64,000 bases of DNA from Flagellimonas abyssi (lineage in GTDB: Bacteria > Bacteroidota > Bacteroidia > Flavobacteriales > Flavobacteriaceae). Shown piece by piece: positions 1-8,067 of the stretch. The position numbers and the translations under genes were made by a program. The first letter of the stretch is position 1. The number at the start of each line of letters is the position of its first letter. Location of the stretch: NCBI RefSeq assembly GCF_019457905.1, contig NZ_JAHZSV010000013.1, positions 1-64,000 of the forward strand. Reading direction: 5' to 3'. The notes under the pieces are model-generated. The model searched no databases and was not told where the DNA came from. It worked only from the letters and a program-made list of their open reading frames with translations.

Positions 1-49
1 AATCTGAATTTTAAACTGTCCTATTTTTAGGGAAGGCTACACAAAGAAT

Positions 50-481
50 TTGATAAATCAAGTGGACAACGATTATTATCTGTTCGAATTTACAAATGAA
101 GAATTATATGAGATCCTAATAAAGGCTGATGAATGGAATGAGTTTGACTATACACTTGCTCAAAAAATTTTGACAGATAGGGGGAAATCGATAGATCAGG
201 AACTTTTAAGTACATTTAAAAAAGAAAGGCTAAAGACTCTTTCGGAACCTGAGGGAAATCAAAAACCTTGGCTCTATGCCGGCTATATATTTGCATTGCT
301 TGGAGGCATAATAGGAATTATCATAGGCTACTTTTTGTGGACATCAAAGAAAACACTTCCAGACGGTAATAAAGTATATTCGTATTCATCAGAGGACCGT
401 GCCAGAGGTAAAACCCTCTTCTTTTTTGCCACAACATTAATGATAGCTTGGATAGTCGTCAGAATAGTATTTGTATTCTAA
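50..481 (+). CDS. Hypothetical protein with two C-terminal membrane segments
   Basis: I do not recognise the family. The first ~70 residues are soluble, acidic and helical. They are followed by two hydrophobic segments (about residues 74-99 and 120-143) joined by a short loop containing PDGNK, so the protein is probably an inner-membrane protein with a cytoplasmic N-terminus. The frame has no ATG near its beginning: TTG is used here, with an in-frame GTG four codons later as an alternative. A stop codon lies 15 codons upstream, so the gene is not cut by the window edge. It probably belongs to the element carrying the adjacent recombinase. Confidence 0.55.
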   Translation: MINQVDNDYYLFEFTNEELYEILIKADEWNEFDYTLAQKILTDRGKSIDQELLSTFKKERLKTLSEPEGNQKPWLYAGYIFALLGGIIGIIIGYFLWTSKKTLPDGNKVYSYSSEDRARGKTLFFFATTLMIAWIVVRIVFVF

Positions 482-540
482 CCTATTTCTTAAATCAGTG
501 TTGAGAGCAACAAAAGTTCAAATAAATGATGACTTAGCCA

Positions 541-762
541 ATGGAGATATTTGAATTTGTATTGTATCAAATAGCCCTGGTATTTGTAATCAGATACTAC
601 TACAGAAAATACAAAGGAAAGAAGGGCTGGGCTTCTATATATTTGGCGGGAATGTTGGTTATAGGATTTGGACTGATCAACTTTTTCTTAATTCTATGTC
701 TAATTGAAAAGCGTTCCATCACAATGGTTATTTGGAATCTGATCGTCTCTAAACTTTCATAA
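541..762 (+). CDS. Small hypothetical membrane protein
   Basis: A 73-residue protein of unknown family with hydrophobic stretches near both ends (about residues 5-18 and 34-55) separated by a basic loop rich in Lys, Arg and Tyr. It starts with ATG about 60 bases after the preceding gene on the same strand, so the two may be co-transcribed. It points toward the convergent recombinase gene. Nothing in the sequence suggests a function. Confidence 0.5.
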   Translation: MEIFEFVLYQIALVFVIRYYYRKYKGKKGWASIYLAGMLVIGFGLINFFLILCLIEKRSITMVIWNLIVSKLS

Positions 763-845
763 ACTTAAAAACTCCAGATCTATCGGAATTTGACCAAACA
801 GGTATTTATGGGAAATTCCTACATTTATAAAGTTCAAATAAACTA

Positions 846-2081
846 TTATATTATTGGTTTGATTTTTAGCTTCTTTTGTAAGGCTAACATATCTTCAGAT
901 ATTTTTTTGTCCAAAACACGAGCATAAATTTGAGTAGTAGCCAATTTGGTATGTCCCAACATTTTGGATACAGTTTCAATTGGTACACCATTTGATAAAG
1001 TTACCGTTGTGGCAAATGTATGTCGTGCCATATGAAAGGTTAAATTCTTTTTAATTCCAACTGCATCTGCAATCTCTTTTAAATATAGATTGGTTTTTTC
1101 GTTGGTGATTTTCGGTAAAAGTGTTGCCGAGTGCGTTGTGACAGGGTGATTTTTGTATTTGAACAGGATATTTTTAGCCGGACCTAATAGTGGGACTCTG
1201 ACCGAAGTTTTCGTTTTCAATCTTTTTGTAACAATCCAATTATTCCCATCCTCGCCAATAATTAGATTGTTGTTCGTTAACTCCATAATGTCTGAGTAAC
1301 TGATTCCAGTATAACAGCTGAAAACAAAAAGATCCCTAACTCGATCTAATCGATCAATTAAGAATTTATATGTTTCTAAATTGTTTAGTTCGTTTGCACT
1401 TAAGAATTCTCTTTGTTTTTGTTCAAATGTTGGTTTCCAACGCAAAAAAGGGTCTCTTTCAATCCATTCCAGTTGATAAGCAAGATTGATTATTTTTCTA
1501 AGCCTTTGGAGATGCTTCATGACGGTGTTGTGGCTCATTGCCTTTGGATGACCCTTTGGATAATAATTAACTAAAAACATTTCAAGATCTGAAATGAACT
1601 TGTAGTTAAGCTGACGTAGATAAACATCAGTTGTTTTGAGATTTTTTTTCAGAAATCTGTTAATGTAATTCTCGGTGATTCCAAAATTTCGAATGGTGCC
1701 TGGAGCCAGAGTGTTTTCAATTTTTCTATTATGGTACTCCAGTAATTCTAAAAGAGTTTTGGAGTTGATATTTTCACCGTGATAAAGTGATTTGACTAAT
1801 TGTGGTGTTATCAATTCTCCCTTGTATTTTAAATCTTGGTAAATACCTAATAATCTAGCTTGAACAAGGTTTAAATATCGATTGATTTCTTTTGACTCTT
1901 TTGTTTTTCCTTTGACTTTTTTGTTTAGGTTGTCCCAAAGGTCAATATCAATTTTTCTCTTGACACCAATATTTGCTCTTTTCCCATTTACGGTGATTCT
2001 TACAAAGATTTCCGCTTTATTGTTAATAGCTCGTGATTTGTTGATCCAGAATAGGATAGAAAAGGTGTGTGATGTTTTCAT
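846..2081 (-). CDS. Tyrosine recombinase (integrase), Bacteroidetes type
   Basis: Site-specific recombinase expected to integrate and excise the element beside it. The N-terminal part is an arm-binding domain, followed by a SAM-like core-binding domain (about residues 120-220) and the catalytic domain. Visible catalytic features are HMARH near the C-terminal third, a GH 24 residues later, and the nucleophilic Tyr in TTQIYAR. The position that normally carries the first catalytic Arg reads TGISYSD, so Arg is replaced by Ser. The CTnDOT integrase IntDOT is known for the same substitution. I start at the ATG giving MKTSHTFSI, the usual N-terminus of this family; ATGs 3 and 13 codons upstream are also in frame. 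Confidence 0.9.
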   Translation of the reverse strand: MKTSHTFSILFWINKSRAINNKAEIFVRITVNGKRANIGVKRKIDIDLWDNLNKKVKGKTKESKEINRYLNLVQARLLGIYQDLKYKGELITPQLVKSLYHGENINSKTLLELLEYHNRKIENTLAPGTIRNFGITENYINRFLKKNLKTTDVYLRQLNYKFISDLEMFLVNYYPKGHPKAMSHNTVMKHLQRLRKIINLAYQLEWIERDPFLRWKPTFEQKQREFLSANELNNLETYKFLIDRLDRVRDLFVFSCYTGISYSDIMELTNNNLIIGEDGNNWIVTKRLKTKTSVRVPLLGPAKNILFKYKNHPVTTHSATLLPKITNEKTNLYLKEIADAVGIKKNLTFHMARHTFATTVTLSNGVPIETVSKMLGHTKLATTQIYARVLDKKISEDMLALQKKLKIKPII

Positions 2082-2150
2082 AGTTGTCATCTTAGGGTTA
2101 AACGTTAAGATGAAAGTCAAATCAACTATATACCAGTATTTTAGAGCTCC

Positions 2151-2203
2151 ATTCGGTCAACAGTGTTGACGATTTGATTTTGTTGACCGATTTGTCACCG
2201 AAT
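2151..2203. promoter_or_regulatory. Inverted-repeat region between integrase and tRNA-Arg
   Basis: This spacer holds the dyad GTCAAC-AGT-GTTGAC, then an inverted copy TGTTGACCG ten bases on, all inside a larger ATTCGGT...ACCGAAT pair. The cluster of GTTGAC half-sites sits upstream of the recombinase gene and next to the presumed attachment site. It probably binds the integrase, an excision factor or a repressor; which one cannot be told. Confidence 0.45.
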
Positions 2204-2234
2204 GATATGAAATCAAAACAAATTAAATGATACC

Positions 2235-2280
2235 CTAAAAATGCTGAAAACCTTACAGTTATATAGTCTGTAAGGTTTTC
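2235..2280 (-). terminator. Rho-independent terminator after tRNA-Arg
   Basis: A perfect 13-bp stem (GAAAACCTTACAG with CTGTAAGGTTTTC, 9-base loop) lies 25 bases past the tRNA 3' end. It is followed on the minus strand by a short T run. Confidence 0.7.
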
Positions 2281-2304
2281 CGTTTGTTTGGCATTGCTGC
2301 CCAG

Positions 2305-2378
2305 TGACCGCGGCAGGATTCAAACCTGCAACCTTCTGAGCCGTAATCAGATGCGCTATTCAGTTGCGCCACGCGGCC
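2305..2378 (-). tRNA. tRNA-Arg (anticodon ACG)
   Basis: The minus strand folds as a complete cloverleaf. The acceptor arm is GGCCGCG with CGCGGTC (one G-T pair), the D arm GCGC/GCGC, the anticodon stem TCTGA/TCAGA around loop TTACGGC, and the T arm GCAGG/CCTGC with loop TTTGAAT. The discriminator is A and no CCA is encoded. Anticodon ACG (inosine at the first position after editing) reads CGN arginine codons. Its 3' end faces the adjacent integrase and is the likely attachment site of that element. Confidence 0.95.
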
Positions 2379-2440
2379 TTATTTAAGGGCTGCAAATATA
2401 TTTCTTTTTAACTTTACCACAAAACCCTAGCATACAAAAA

Positions 2441-2953
2441 ATGGATTTTGCACCCTACATTCGAGATATTGAGGATTTCCCCAAGCCAGGAGTCGTTTTT
2501 AAGGATATTACCCCACTATTGAAAAACCCATTCGCATTCCAAAAAGCAGGGGAGGCCTTATTGGGTTTTACAAGCAATATGAAAATTGATAAAGTGGTCG
2601 GAGTGGATAGTCGTGGATTTATCTTTGCGCCCATGCTGGCCGAAAAACTTGGGGCAGGATTTGTAACCGTTCGTAAGTCCGGAAAGCTTCCGTACAAAAC
2701 CATTTCGGAACCTTACGATTTGGAATATGGCACAGGAACACTCGAAATACATTCGGATGCCATTGAGGCAGGGGAGAGGGTCTTGGTGCACGATGATGTA
2801 CTTGCTACGGGAGGTACAGCAAGGGCGGTTTGTAAATTGGTGGAAAAACTGGGAGGCGAAGTGGTCCAGTGCAATTTTTTGATTGAACTAACATTTTTGA
2901 ACGGAGCAGAAAAAATAAAAGAATACCAAAAAGAGGTATTGCTCCAATATTAA
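2441..2953 (+). CDS. apt: Adenine phosphoribosyltransferase
   Basis: Cytoplasmic purine salvage enzyme that joins adenine and PRPP to give AMP. At 170 residues it has the standard length. The N-terminal hood has the family's FPKPGVVFKDITPLL, and the PRPP loop is VLVHDDVLATGGTA (about residues 114-127), where family members usually have VDD; the two acidic residues and GGT are kept. The ATG is preceded by an AT-rich leader without Shine-Dalgarno site, as is usual in Bacteroidetes. It is divergent from the tRNA-Arg, and its stop codon overlaps that of a small antisense gene. Confidence 0.95.
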   Translation: MDFAPYIRDIEDFPKPGVVFKDITPLLKNPFAFQKAGEALLGFTSNMKIDKVVGVDSRGFIFAPMLAEKLGAGFVTVRKSGKLPYKTISEPYDLEYGTGTLEIHSDAIEAGERVLVHDDVLATGGTARAVCKLVEKLGGEVVQCNFLIELTFLNGAEKIKEYQKEVLLQY

Positions 2954-3093
2954 TCCAACGCATTTTTGGTAACGTAGTAGCGCCAACCTATAATGGCCAA
3001 TTGTAGTTTGGAAGCTTTGGCGAGGTCCAATCCCTTTTTAGTGTATGATGGAAGCAGGGCCTTATTGATTTTTGCCAATATCTTGTAAAACAT
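2950..3093 (-). CDS. Conserved small basic protein, 47 residues
   Basis: A short gene convergent with apt, whose stop it overlaps by three bases. The product begins MFYKILAKINKALLPS, continues KKGLDLAKASKLQL and ends GWRYYVTKNALD. I recall very similar short proteins being conserved in Flavobacteriia and often labelled as SsrA-binding protein, apparently wrongly, since real SmpB is about 150 residues with an OB fold. The pattern is amphipathic and basic with aromatic residues near the C-terminus. Function unknown. Confidence 0.75.
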   Translation of the reverse strand: MFYKILAKINKALLPSYTKKGLDLAKASKLQLAIIGWRYYVTKNALD

Positions 3094-3553
3094 AAGAATA
3101 CGTTGCTTTTCACAAATATAGGTAAACCAGTTTACAAGAGGTTGTCATTAATAACAATGTAGCAACCCTTAACGGTCCTAAATAAATATAAGCGTTAAGA
3201 GTTGCACTAGAAGTGTGATGAAAAACTTTACAATTGCTATCATTTTTTGATTGATTTTAGGTTTGAAAAAACAGTTATTTTATTGTTGTTTCTTCGAATA
3301 TATAATGATAGATATCATGATTCCAAGTGATTAGGCAATAAATAATGTAATTGAATACGAGATTGTATCCTTAAAAACGACTTGTTTCTTCAACTGAAAT
3401 ATCTGTCCTTGAAAAAAGTTTTAAATTGTAAGGTTAAAATGACTTTTATATTTGAAAATGTCATATTTGTAGGGGCTTTTTTGCCTTCTCTTTGAAAACC
3501 TAGAGGACTTTCGTTTATAAATGAGCCTATTTTAAGGTTTTCGTTTGTCATAA
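3094..3553. other. AT-rich intergenic stretch, no gene seen
   Basis: No reading frame with convincing protein character was found on either strand. The sequence is strongly AT-rich. Two plus-strand ATATTTG-like boxes lie in its right part (ATATTTGAAA and CATATTTGTAG), but nothing downstream of them is recognisable as a gene before the terminator. Confidence 0.4.
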
Positions 3554-3585
3554 TAAAAAAAGAACCGCCTTACTAAGACGGTTCT
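3554..3585 (-). terminator. Terminator of the M56 peptidase gene
   Basis: AGAACCG...CGGTTCT stem, extended by an inner CTTA/TAAG pair, followed on the minus strand by seven Ts. It begins about 30 bases after the stop codon. Confidence 0.85.
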
Positions 3586-3616
3586 ACGGACAATTCAAAA
3601 TACGGTTCTAGTTTAA

Positions 3617-5332
3617 TTATTTGCTTTTTTTCGTTGTTATTTCAATAACTCCATTTTTGGCTTTCTTGCCATATTTTTCAACCGCCTTATCGCCTTTTAA
3701 TACATCCATACGCTCAATGTCTTTGGGGTCAATTTTTTTGATATCCTCTGATTTGGCCTTTTTGCCATCCACATAATATAGTGACTCCCCTTTACCGTCA
3801 TTGTCTATAAAAAAATAGCTCGAGTCATCGTCCCCGCTTATCACTTCAATGTCCTTATCGTCATCAGAATCCCTGATGACCATAACATGGTTCCCTTTTC
3901 CTTTTTTCTCGATTTTTCGGATAGTAACATGTTTGTTTTCCAAGTCAGAATCCTCATCAATAACATGTAGAGATGAGTTACTGCCAATATGAAGTTCTTT
4001 AACCTCTTCATCACTCAGTTGTTTACCGTCCACGATCACTATTTTTTTATCATCCCTCTTCCTAATGATTATTTTGGTGCTGTCACCGGTGCTAATAGTG
4101 CCTGTTCCCTTAATTTTATGGATTCTTACGTTTTTCTTTCTTGCATTCCAAAAAGAAACTGCGTTGCTCTCATCATCAAACAATACCGTTATGGGGTCGA
4201 TAGCGTCATCGGAATTGCTACTATAATTGCCGCTAAACGTTTTCCCCTTGGAGTTTTTACCGCTCATTTGTAGGGAAATATCAATAATTTCCTTGTTATC
4301 GTTTCTAACGGTCGTGTAGCTAAAGTCGATACCGTCTTTGGCCAGATCCTTTTTTATTTTGTCCAGTTCGGTATCAGTAGTGTTTTTGTCGATCGTCAAC
4401 TCCACCGTTTTATCTTTTGGGGCTGTTTCGTTGCCGATAACACTATCTATGCTGTCCAGATCTTTATAGAGAAAATTTTCCTCAATATTAAAGCTGACCA
4501 ACAGCAGCCCTAATAATGGTGCGACCATTAACGTTTTGAGCACATTGATTTTTTTGGATTGATTTTGATTTAACATGACTATTCGCTTTTTGATTAATGA
4601 ATTATAAAATGAATTGGCTAAAGTGTATTCCTGAGTATCTACCGCTTGTTTTAGCATCAGATACTGGTAGGATTTTTTGTCGCCTGCGTTTGCAATGGCA
4701 AAGTGATCGGCCAAATATTCCAGGTTTTGTTTTACGGCACTTTTGTAAAACCACAATGCAGGGTTGAACCAGAAAAATATTTTTAAAACTTCCAATAATA
4801 ATATGTCCAAGGTGTGAAGCTGCCGGGCATGTACTTTTTCATGTTCTAGAACCGAGTGCAGCTCGTTGGGTTCAAAAAGACTAGGATTGTAAAAAATGTA
4901 ATTAAAAAAGGAGAAGGGGTAGATTCTCTTTTCCGTTTGCATGTGCAAAAACGGTCTTTCTCTTCTTCGATATGCATTTTGGGCCAGTTTTTTTAGTGAA
5001 GCCAGCTTCAAAATAAATCTTCTCGTTAAGAATATACAGACTCCTATGTATAAGGTAAGAAGAATGTTTTCTGGTGAGTGCCAAACACTTTCAGAAGCTG
5101 TTTGAGCCACTTGGGATAACTGCTCTCCGGTTTCAGTGAATATAGGTCGGTCAACCACAATGTTTCTCTTGATTTTTATCAGAGGAAACAAAAAGGTCAA
5201 TGCCAAACCCGATAAAAGAAACAATCTATTCTCTTTGAAAAGGGTTTCATGTTTTAAGAAAATATGATACACCGCCAAAAAACCTCCAGAGATAACGATG
5301 GACTGTAAAAGATACATGAATATCGGTTCCAT
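3617..5332 (-). CDS. M56-family (BlaR1-like) membrane metallopeptidase sensor
   Basis: Predicted to sense an envelope signal and trigger cleavage of its partner repressor BlaI. The N-terminal ~290 residues hold membrane segments (about 5-25, 36-52, 88-104, 175-200, 268-288) and the zinc motif HEKVH (164-168). The remaining ~280 residues are periplasmic and acidic, with no penicillin-binding domain. The extreme C-terminus reads KYGKKAKNGVIEITTKK, which resembles the end of TonB-receptor plug domains (YG..A.NGVI.I.TK), a feature I know from Bacteroidetes M56 proteins. The start codon overlaps the repressor stop (TAATG), so the two are translationally coupled. The ligand is unknown; calling it a beta-lactam sensor would be unjustified. 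Confidence 0.85.
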   Translation of the reverse strand: MEPIFMYLLQSIVISGGFLAVYHIFLKHETLFKENRLFLLSGLALTFLFPLIKIKRNIVVDRPIFTETGEQLSQVAQTASESVWHSPENILLTLYIGVCIFLTRRFILKLASLKKLAQNAYRRRERPFLHMQTEKRIYPFSFFNYIFYNPSLFEPNELHSVLEHEKVHARQLHTLDILLLEVLKIFFWFNPALWFYKSAVKQNLEYLADHFAIANAGDKKSYQYLMLKQAVDTQEYTLANSFYNSLIKKRIVMLNQNQSKKINVLKTLMVAPLLGLLLVSFNIEENFLYKDLDSIDSVIGNETAPKDKTVELTIDKNTTDTELDKIKKDLAKDGIDFSYTTVRNDNKEIIDISLQMSGKNSKGKTFSGNYSSNSDDAIDPITVLFDDESNAVSFWNARKKNVRIHKIKGTGTISTGDSTKIIIRKRDDKKIVIVDGKQLSDEEVKELHIGSNSSLHVIDEDSDLENKHVTIRKIEKKGKGNHVMVIRDSDDDKDIEVISGDDDSSYFFIDNDGKGESLYYVDGKKAKSEDIKKIDPKDIERMDVLKGDKAVEKYGKKAKNGVIEITTKKSK

Positions 5333-5691
5333 TACTTCTTCTTTTCTATTAAGTCAATGATTTCTTTGAGTTCCGAAATGGAAATTTTCTCCTCCTGCGC
5401 AAAGTGGGAGACCAAACTTTTAAAAGAGTCGTTGTAATAATCGGCAATGGCAGCGTTCACATACTTTTTTCTATACTCTTCCTTTGTTACTACGGGGAAA
5501 TATCTATGAGTGTTACCGAACGCTTCGTAGTCAACAAACCCTTTTTCCTGTAAATTCCTAACAATAGTAGATAGCGTATTGTAATGCGGTTTTTCACCTT
5601 GAATCTCCTCTAGGATTTCCTTAACGAAAGCCTTCTTGAGCTCCCAGAGAATTTTCATGATTTCCTCTTCCTTATTGGTCAATTTTTGCAT
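5332..5691 (-). CDS. BlaI/MecI/CopY-family repressor
   Basis: A 119-residue winged-helix repressor. The N-terminal half (MQKLTNKEEEIMKILWELK, then GEKPHYNTLSTIVRNLQEKG) matches the BlaI DNA-binding domain, with the recognition helix in HYNTLSTIVRNL. The C-terminal half is the dimerisation part that the partner peptidase would inactivate. It is the first gene of a two-gene operon. Upstream lie two identical dyads that are good candidates for its operators, so it probably controls itself and its sensor. Confidence 0.92.
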   Translation of the reverse strand: MQKLTNKEEEIMKILWELKKAFVKEILEEIQGEKPHYNTLSTIVRNLQEKGFVDYEAFGNTHRYFPVVTKEEYRKKYVNAAIADYYNDSFKSLVSHFAQEEKISISELKEIIDLIEKKK

Positions 5692-5711
5692 GATTCTGTA
5701 CTTATATGGTT

Positions 5712-5740
5712 CAAACCTAATACTAATAATTTAGTTAAAC
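5712..5740 (-). promoter_or_regulatory. Probable promoter of the BlaI/M56 operon
   Basis: On the minus strand TAGGTTTG fits the Bacteroidetes -7 box TAnnTTTG. A TTG about 20 bases upstream touches the first of the two dyad operators. A repressor bound there would overlap the -33 region. Confidence 0.5.
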
Positions 5741-5776
5741 AACTATTTTTATAGTTTATTAACTATTTTTATAGTT
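5741..5776. promoter_or_regulatory. Two identical dyads, probable BlaI operators
   Basis: The 16-base sequence AACTATTTTTATAGTT (arms AACTAT/ATAGTT) occurs twice, exactly 20 bases apart, i.e. close to two helical turns and on the same DNA face. They lie between blaI and the divergent antiporter gene, upstream of the TAGGTTTG box on one side and the TATCTTTG box on the other. BlaI proteins bind dyads as dimers. The antiporter promoter may therefore also be affected. Confidence 0.75.
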
Positions 5777-5797
5777 TTTATTTTTTAGATAACCTTC

Positions 5798-5826
5798 TTG
5801 GTTGCGGGTTTCTTCCCTTATCTTTG
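5798..5826 (+). promoter_or_regulatory. Bacteroidetes-type promoter of the antiporter gene
   Basis: TTG, 18 bases, then TATCTTTG matches the TTG / TAnnTTTG consensus. The predicted start of transcription would leave only about ten bases of leader before the TTG start codon. Confidence 0.6.
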
Positions 5827-5842
5827 ACCGAAAAATTACTTT

Positions 5843-6781
5843 TTGGGAAATTTACTTTTTATTGTTTTGGGGTTGGTACTGTTGATTGCAGGCGGAAACT
5901 GGTTGTTAAAATCGGCAGTGGCATTATCCCTTAGAATGAATATTCCCAAGATTGTCGTCGGCATGACGGTGGTTTCCTTTGCCACCTCAGCCCCTGAACT
6001 GATAGTTAGTATAAAAGCGGCCCTTGATGGTTTTCCCGACTTGGCACTAGGTAATGTGGTCGGTTCCAACATAGCTAATTTAGGACTGGTTTTGGCCATT
6101 ACCGTTATAATGGGTAGTATAGATGTAAGAAAGAGCTTCTATACTACGGATTGGCCCGTTATGATGCTTGCTTCTTTGCTCTTTGGTGGTTTTATATATT
6201 TTGATGGAGAGCTTCAGCAATACGAAGGGATTATTTTAGTATCCTTTCTATTTGTGTTTTTGGTCTACCTTTTAAGATTTCAGAAAACAGCTGTTGTGGA
6301 TGAAATGCCAGAGGATGATGTGCCTTTGCCTCTGTATAAGATCGTTCTCTTTTTGGGAATAGGGGGGACGGCGCTTTGGGGAGGTTCGGAATTGTTGATA
6401 GATGGCTCCGTAGGATTGGCATCCTCTTTTGGGGTAAGCGATCGTATAATTGGAATCACAATAGTCTCGGTAGGCACAAGCATTCCGGAATTGGCGGCAT
6501 CGGTAATCGCGGTACTAAAAAAGGAAAAAGCAATATCTCTTGGGAACTTGATTGGTTCCAACATTTTTAATCTGTTGGCCGTACTGGGTATAACATCAAT
6601 TATTACTCCAATTACAGTTATGGACCAAGGTTTATTGTCCAGTGATATTTTTTGGATGTTGGGAATATCCTTTCTTGTTCTTCCTTTGGTTTTCTTTCCC
6701 AAGGGATTGCGTTTGGGCTGGAGAGACGGATTGATTCTCTTGGCTTTTTACGTCACCTTTGTTTATTTTACCATAAAATAA
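5843..6781 (+). CDS. Calcium/sodium antiporter (CaCA family)
   Basis: Inner-membrane cation exchanger related to E. coli YrbG. The 312-residue protein is almost wholly hydrophobic and shows the two internal alpha repeats that mark the family. The first is VSFATSAPEL plus GNVVGSNIANL (about residues 44-80), and the second VSVGTSIPELAAS plus GNLIGSNIFNLL (about 208-244). The acidic residues of both repeats, which bind the cation, are present. Translation appears to begin at TTG (giving MGNLLFIVLG), because an in-frame stop lies six codons upstream and the next Met is inside the second membrane segment. Monocistronic and ended by a hairpin shared with the convergent GS gene. Confidence 0.9.
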   Translation: MGNLLFIVLGLVLLIAGGNWLLKSAVALSLRMNIPKIVVGMTVVSFATSAPELIVSIKAALDGFPDLALGNVVGSNIANLGLVLAITVIMGSIDVRKSFYTTDWPVMMLASLLFGGFIYFDGELQQYEGIILVSFLFVFLVYLLRFQKTAVVDEMPEDDVPLPLYKIVLFLGIGGTALWGGSELLIDGSVGLASSFGVSDRIIGITIVSVGTSIPELAASVIAVLKKEKAISLGNLIGSNIFNLLAVLGITSIITPITVMDQGLLSSDIFWMLGISFLVLPLVFFPKGLRLGWRDGLILLAFYVTFVYFTIK

Positions 6782-6809
6782 AAACCGCCCCAAAAAGCGG
6801 GACGGTTTT
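6781..6809. terminator. Bidirectional terminator
   Basis: AAAACCG-CCC with GGG-ACGGTTTT around an A-rich loop, in the 64-base gap between two convergent genes. T runs flank the stem on both strands. Confidence 0.85.
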
Positions 6810-6845
6810 CATCTATAATCAACAACTAATTTATATACGTGTTTA

Positions 6846-7856
6846 TTATACTTTTGCGGATTTAACCGTTTTTACGATAACGGCCGCAACTTTGTAAGGA
6901 TCGGCATTGGAAGCAGGTCTTCTATCTTCCAACCATCCTTTCCAGCCTCTTTCAACGGTCATAATAGGGATTCTGATGGAAGCACCCCTATCGGAAACTC
7001 CGTAGCTAAAATCGCTAATGGAAGCAGTTTCGTGCTTACCGGTCAATCGCTCATCATTGTACTCACCATAAACGGCAATGTGCTCTTTGGTCACCGGACG
7101 GAAAGCTTCACATACTTTTTCGTAAATTTCTTTAGACCCGCAAGTTCTTAAAAGCTCGTTGGAGAAGTTGGCGTGCATACCGGAACCGTTCCAGTCACCT
7201 TTGATAGGTTTTGGATGGTACTCAATATAGTAACCGTAGCTCTCGGTCAATCTTTGTAGCATATAGCGTGCAACCCAAATTTCATCACCGGCTTTCTTGG
7301 CACCTTTGGCGAACAATTGGAATTCCCACTGTCCAGCGGCAACTTCTTGGTTGATACCTTCGAACTGAAGACCAGCGTCCAAACAAAGGTCGGCGTGCTC
7401 CTCAACTAGGTCTCTGCCCCAAGTGTTTCTTCCACCAACGGAACAGTAGTATAGACCTTGTGGTCCTGGATAACCTCCAACAGGAAAGCCCAGTGGCAAC
7501 TGAGTTGCAGTGTCCATAATAAAGTATTCCTGCTCAAATCCAAACCAGAAGTCGTCATCCTCATCATCGATAGTAGCTCTGGAGTTGCTCGCGTGTGGAG
7601 TTCCATCAGGGTTCAACACCTCGGTCATTACCAAATAACCATTTCTTCTTGCTGGATCAGGGTAAATCGCAACAGGCTTCAACAGGCAGTCAGAGGAACC
7701 ACCTTCGGCTTGTTTGGTAGAAGAACCATCGAAGGACCACGTAGGGCAGTCTTCCAATTTACCGCTAAAATCTTCCTCAATTCTAGTCTTGCTTCTAATG
7801 TTGGCTGTTGGCTCATAACCATCCAACCATAGATACTCTAATTTAGATTTGCTCAT
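6846..7856 (-). CDS. Glutamine synthetase, type II (eukaryote-like)
   Basis: ATP-dependent synthesis of glutamine from glutamate and ammonium. The length (336) and motifs are those of GSII rather than the longer GSI: beta-grasp region with WSFDGSST (40-47), metal-binding FGFEQEYF (105-112), INQEVAAGQWEFQ (168-180), and ATP/glutamate site GDWNGSGMH (220-228). No adenylylation segment of the GSI kind is present. It is divergent from a GSIII gene across a 211-base spacer, giving the cell two unrelated-length synthetases at one locus. Amt and P-II genes lie about 22 kb away. Confidence 0.95.
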   Translation of the reverse strand: MSKSKLEYLWLDGYEPTANIRSKTRIEEDFSGKLEDCPTWSFDGSSTKQAEGGSSDCLLKPVAIYPDPARRNGYLVMTEVLNPDGTPHASNSRATIDDEDDDFWFGFEQEYFIMDTATQLPLGFPVGGYPGPQGLYYCSVGGRNTWGRDLVEEHADLCLDAGLQFEGINQEVAAGQWEFQLFAKGAKKAGDEIWVARYMLQRLTESYGYYIEYHPKPIKGDWNGSGMHANFSNELLRTCGSKEIYEKVCEAFRPVTKEHIAVYGEYNDERLTGKHETASISDFSYGVSDRGASIRIPIMTVERGWKGWLEDRRPASNADPYKVAAVIVKTVKSAKV

Positions 7857-7931
7857 AATTCTGGTAGTTAATCGTTCTCAATTTTATGATTAACAAAAAT
7901 AGTTTTTTCATTTAATTATCAATGTTTTAAG

Positions 7932-7973
7932 GGGGTAAAATCACAAACTTCCCTTTATTATTTATATTACCCC
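7932..7973. promoter_or_regulatory. Inverted repeat between the two glutamine synthetase genes
   Basis: GGGGTAA and TTACCCC are placed 28 bases apart in the otherwise AT-rich divergent spacer. A shared regulator of both GS genes could bind here; the repeat is short and the role is inference. Confidence 0.35.
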
Positions 7974-8067
7974 TGTTTTTGAAAGGGATCAATGAAAAAA
8001 AAGTAATTTTTGAAGTTTAAATTATTAAATTCTTAATTGTAGATTTGAAAATTAAAAATTATTGAAT

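Larger units (their letters stand above)
1..2304. mobile_element. End of an integrated element next to tRNA-Arg (partial)
   Basis: A tyrosine recombinase gene lies just beyond the 3' end of a tRNA-Arg gene, with an inverted-repeat region between them. This is the classic layout of an island inserted at a tRNA 3' end. Two small membrane-protein genes of unknown function follow on the far side and probably belong to the element, but its other end and the second copy of the attachment site lie outside the window. No second copy of the tRNA 3' end was seen in the window. The extent given is therefore only the portion visible, and the assignment is inference from position. Confidence 0.5.
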
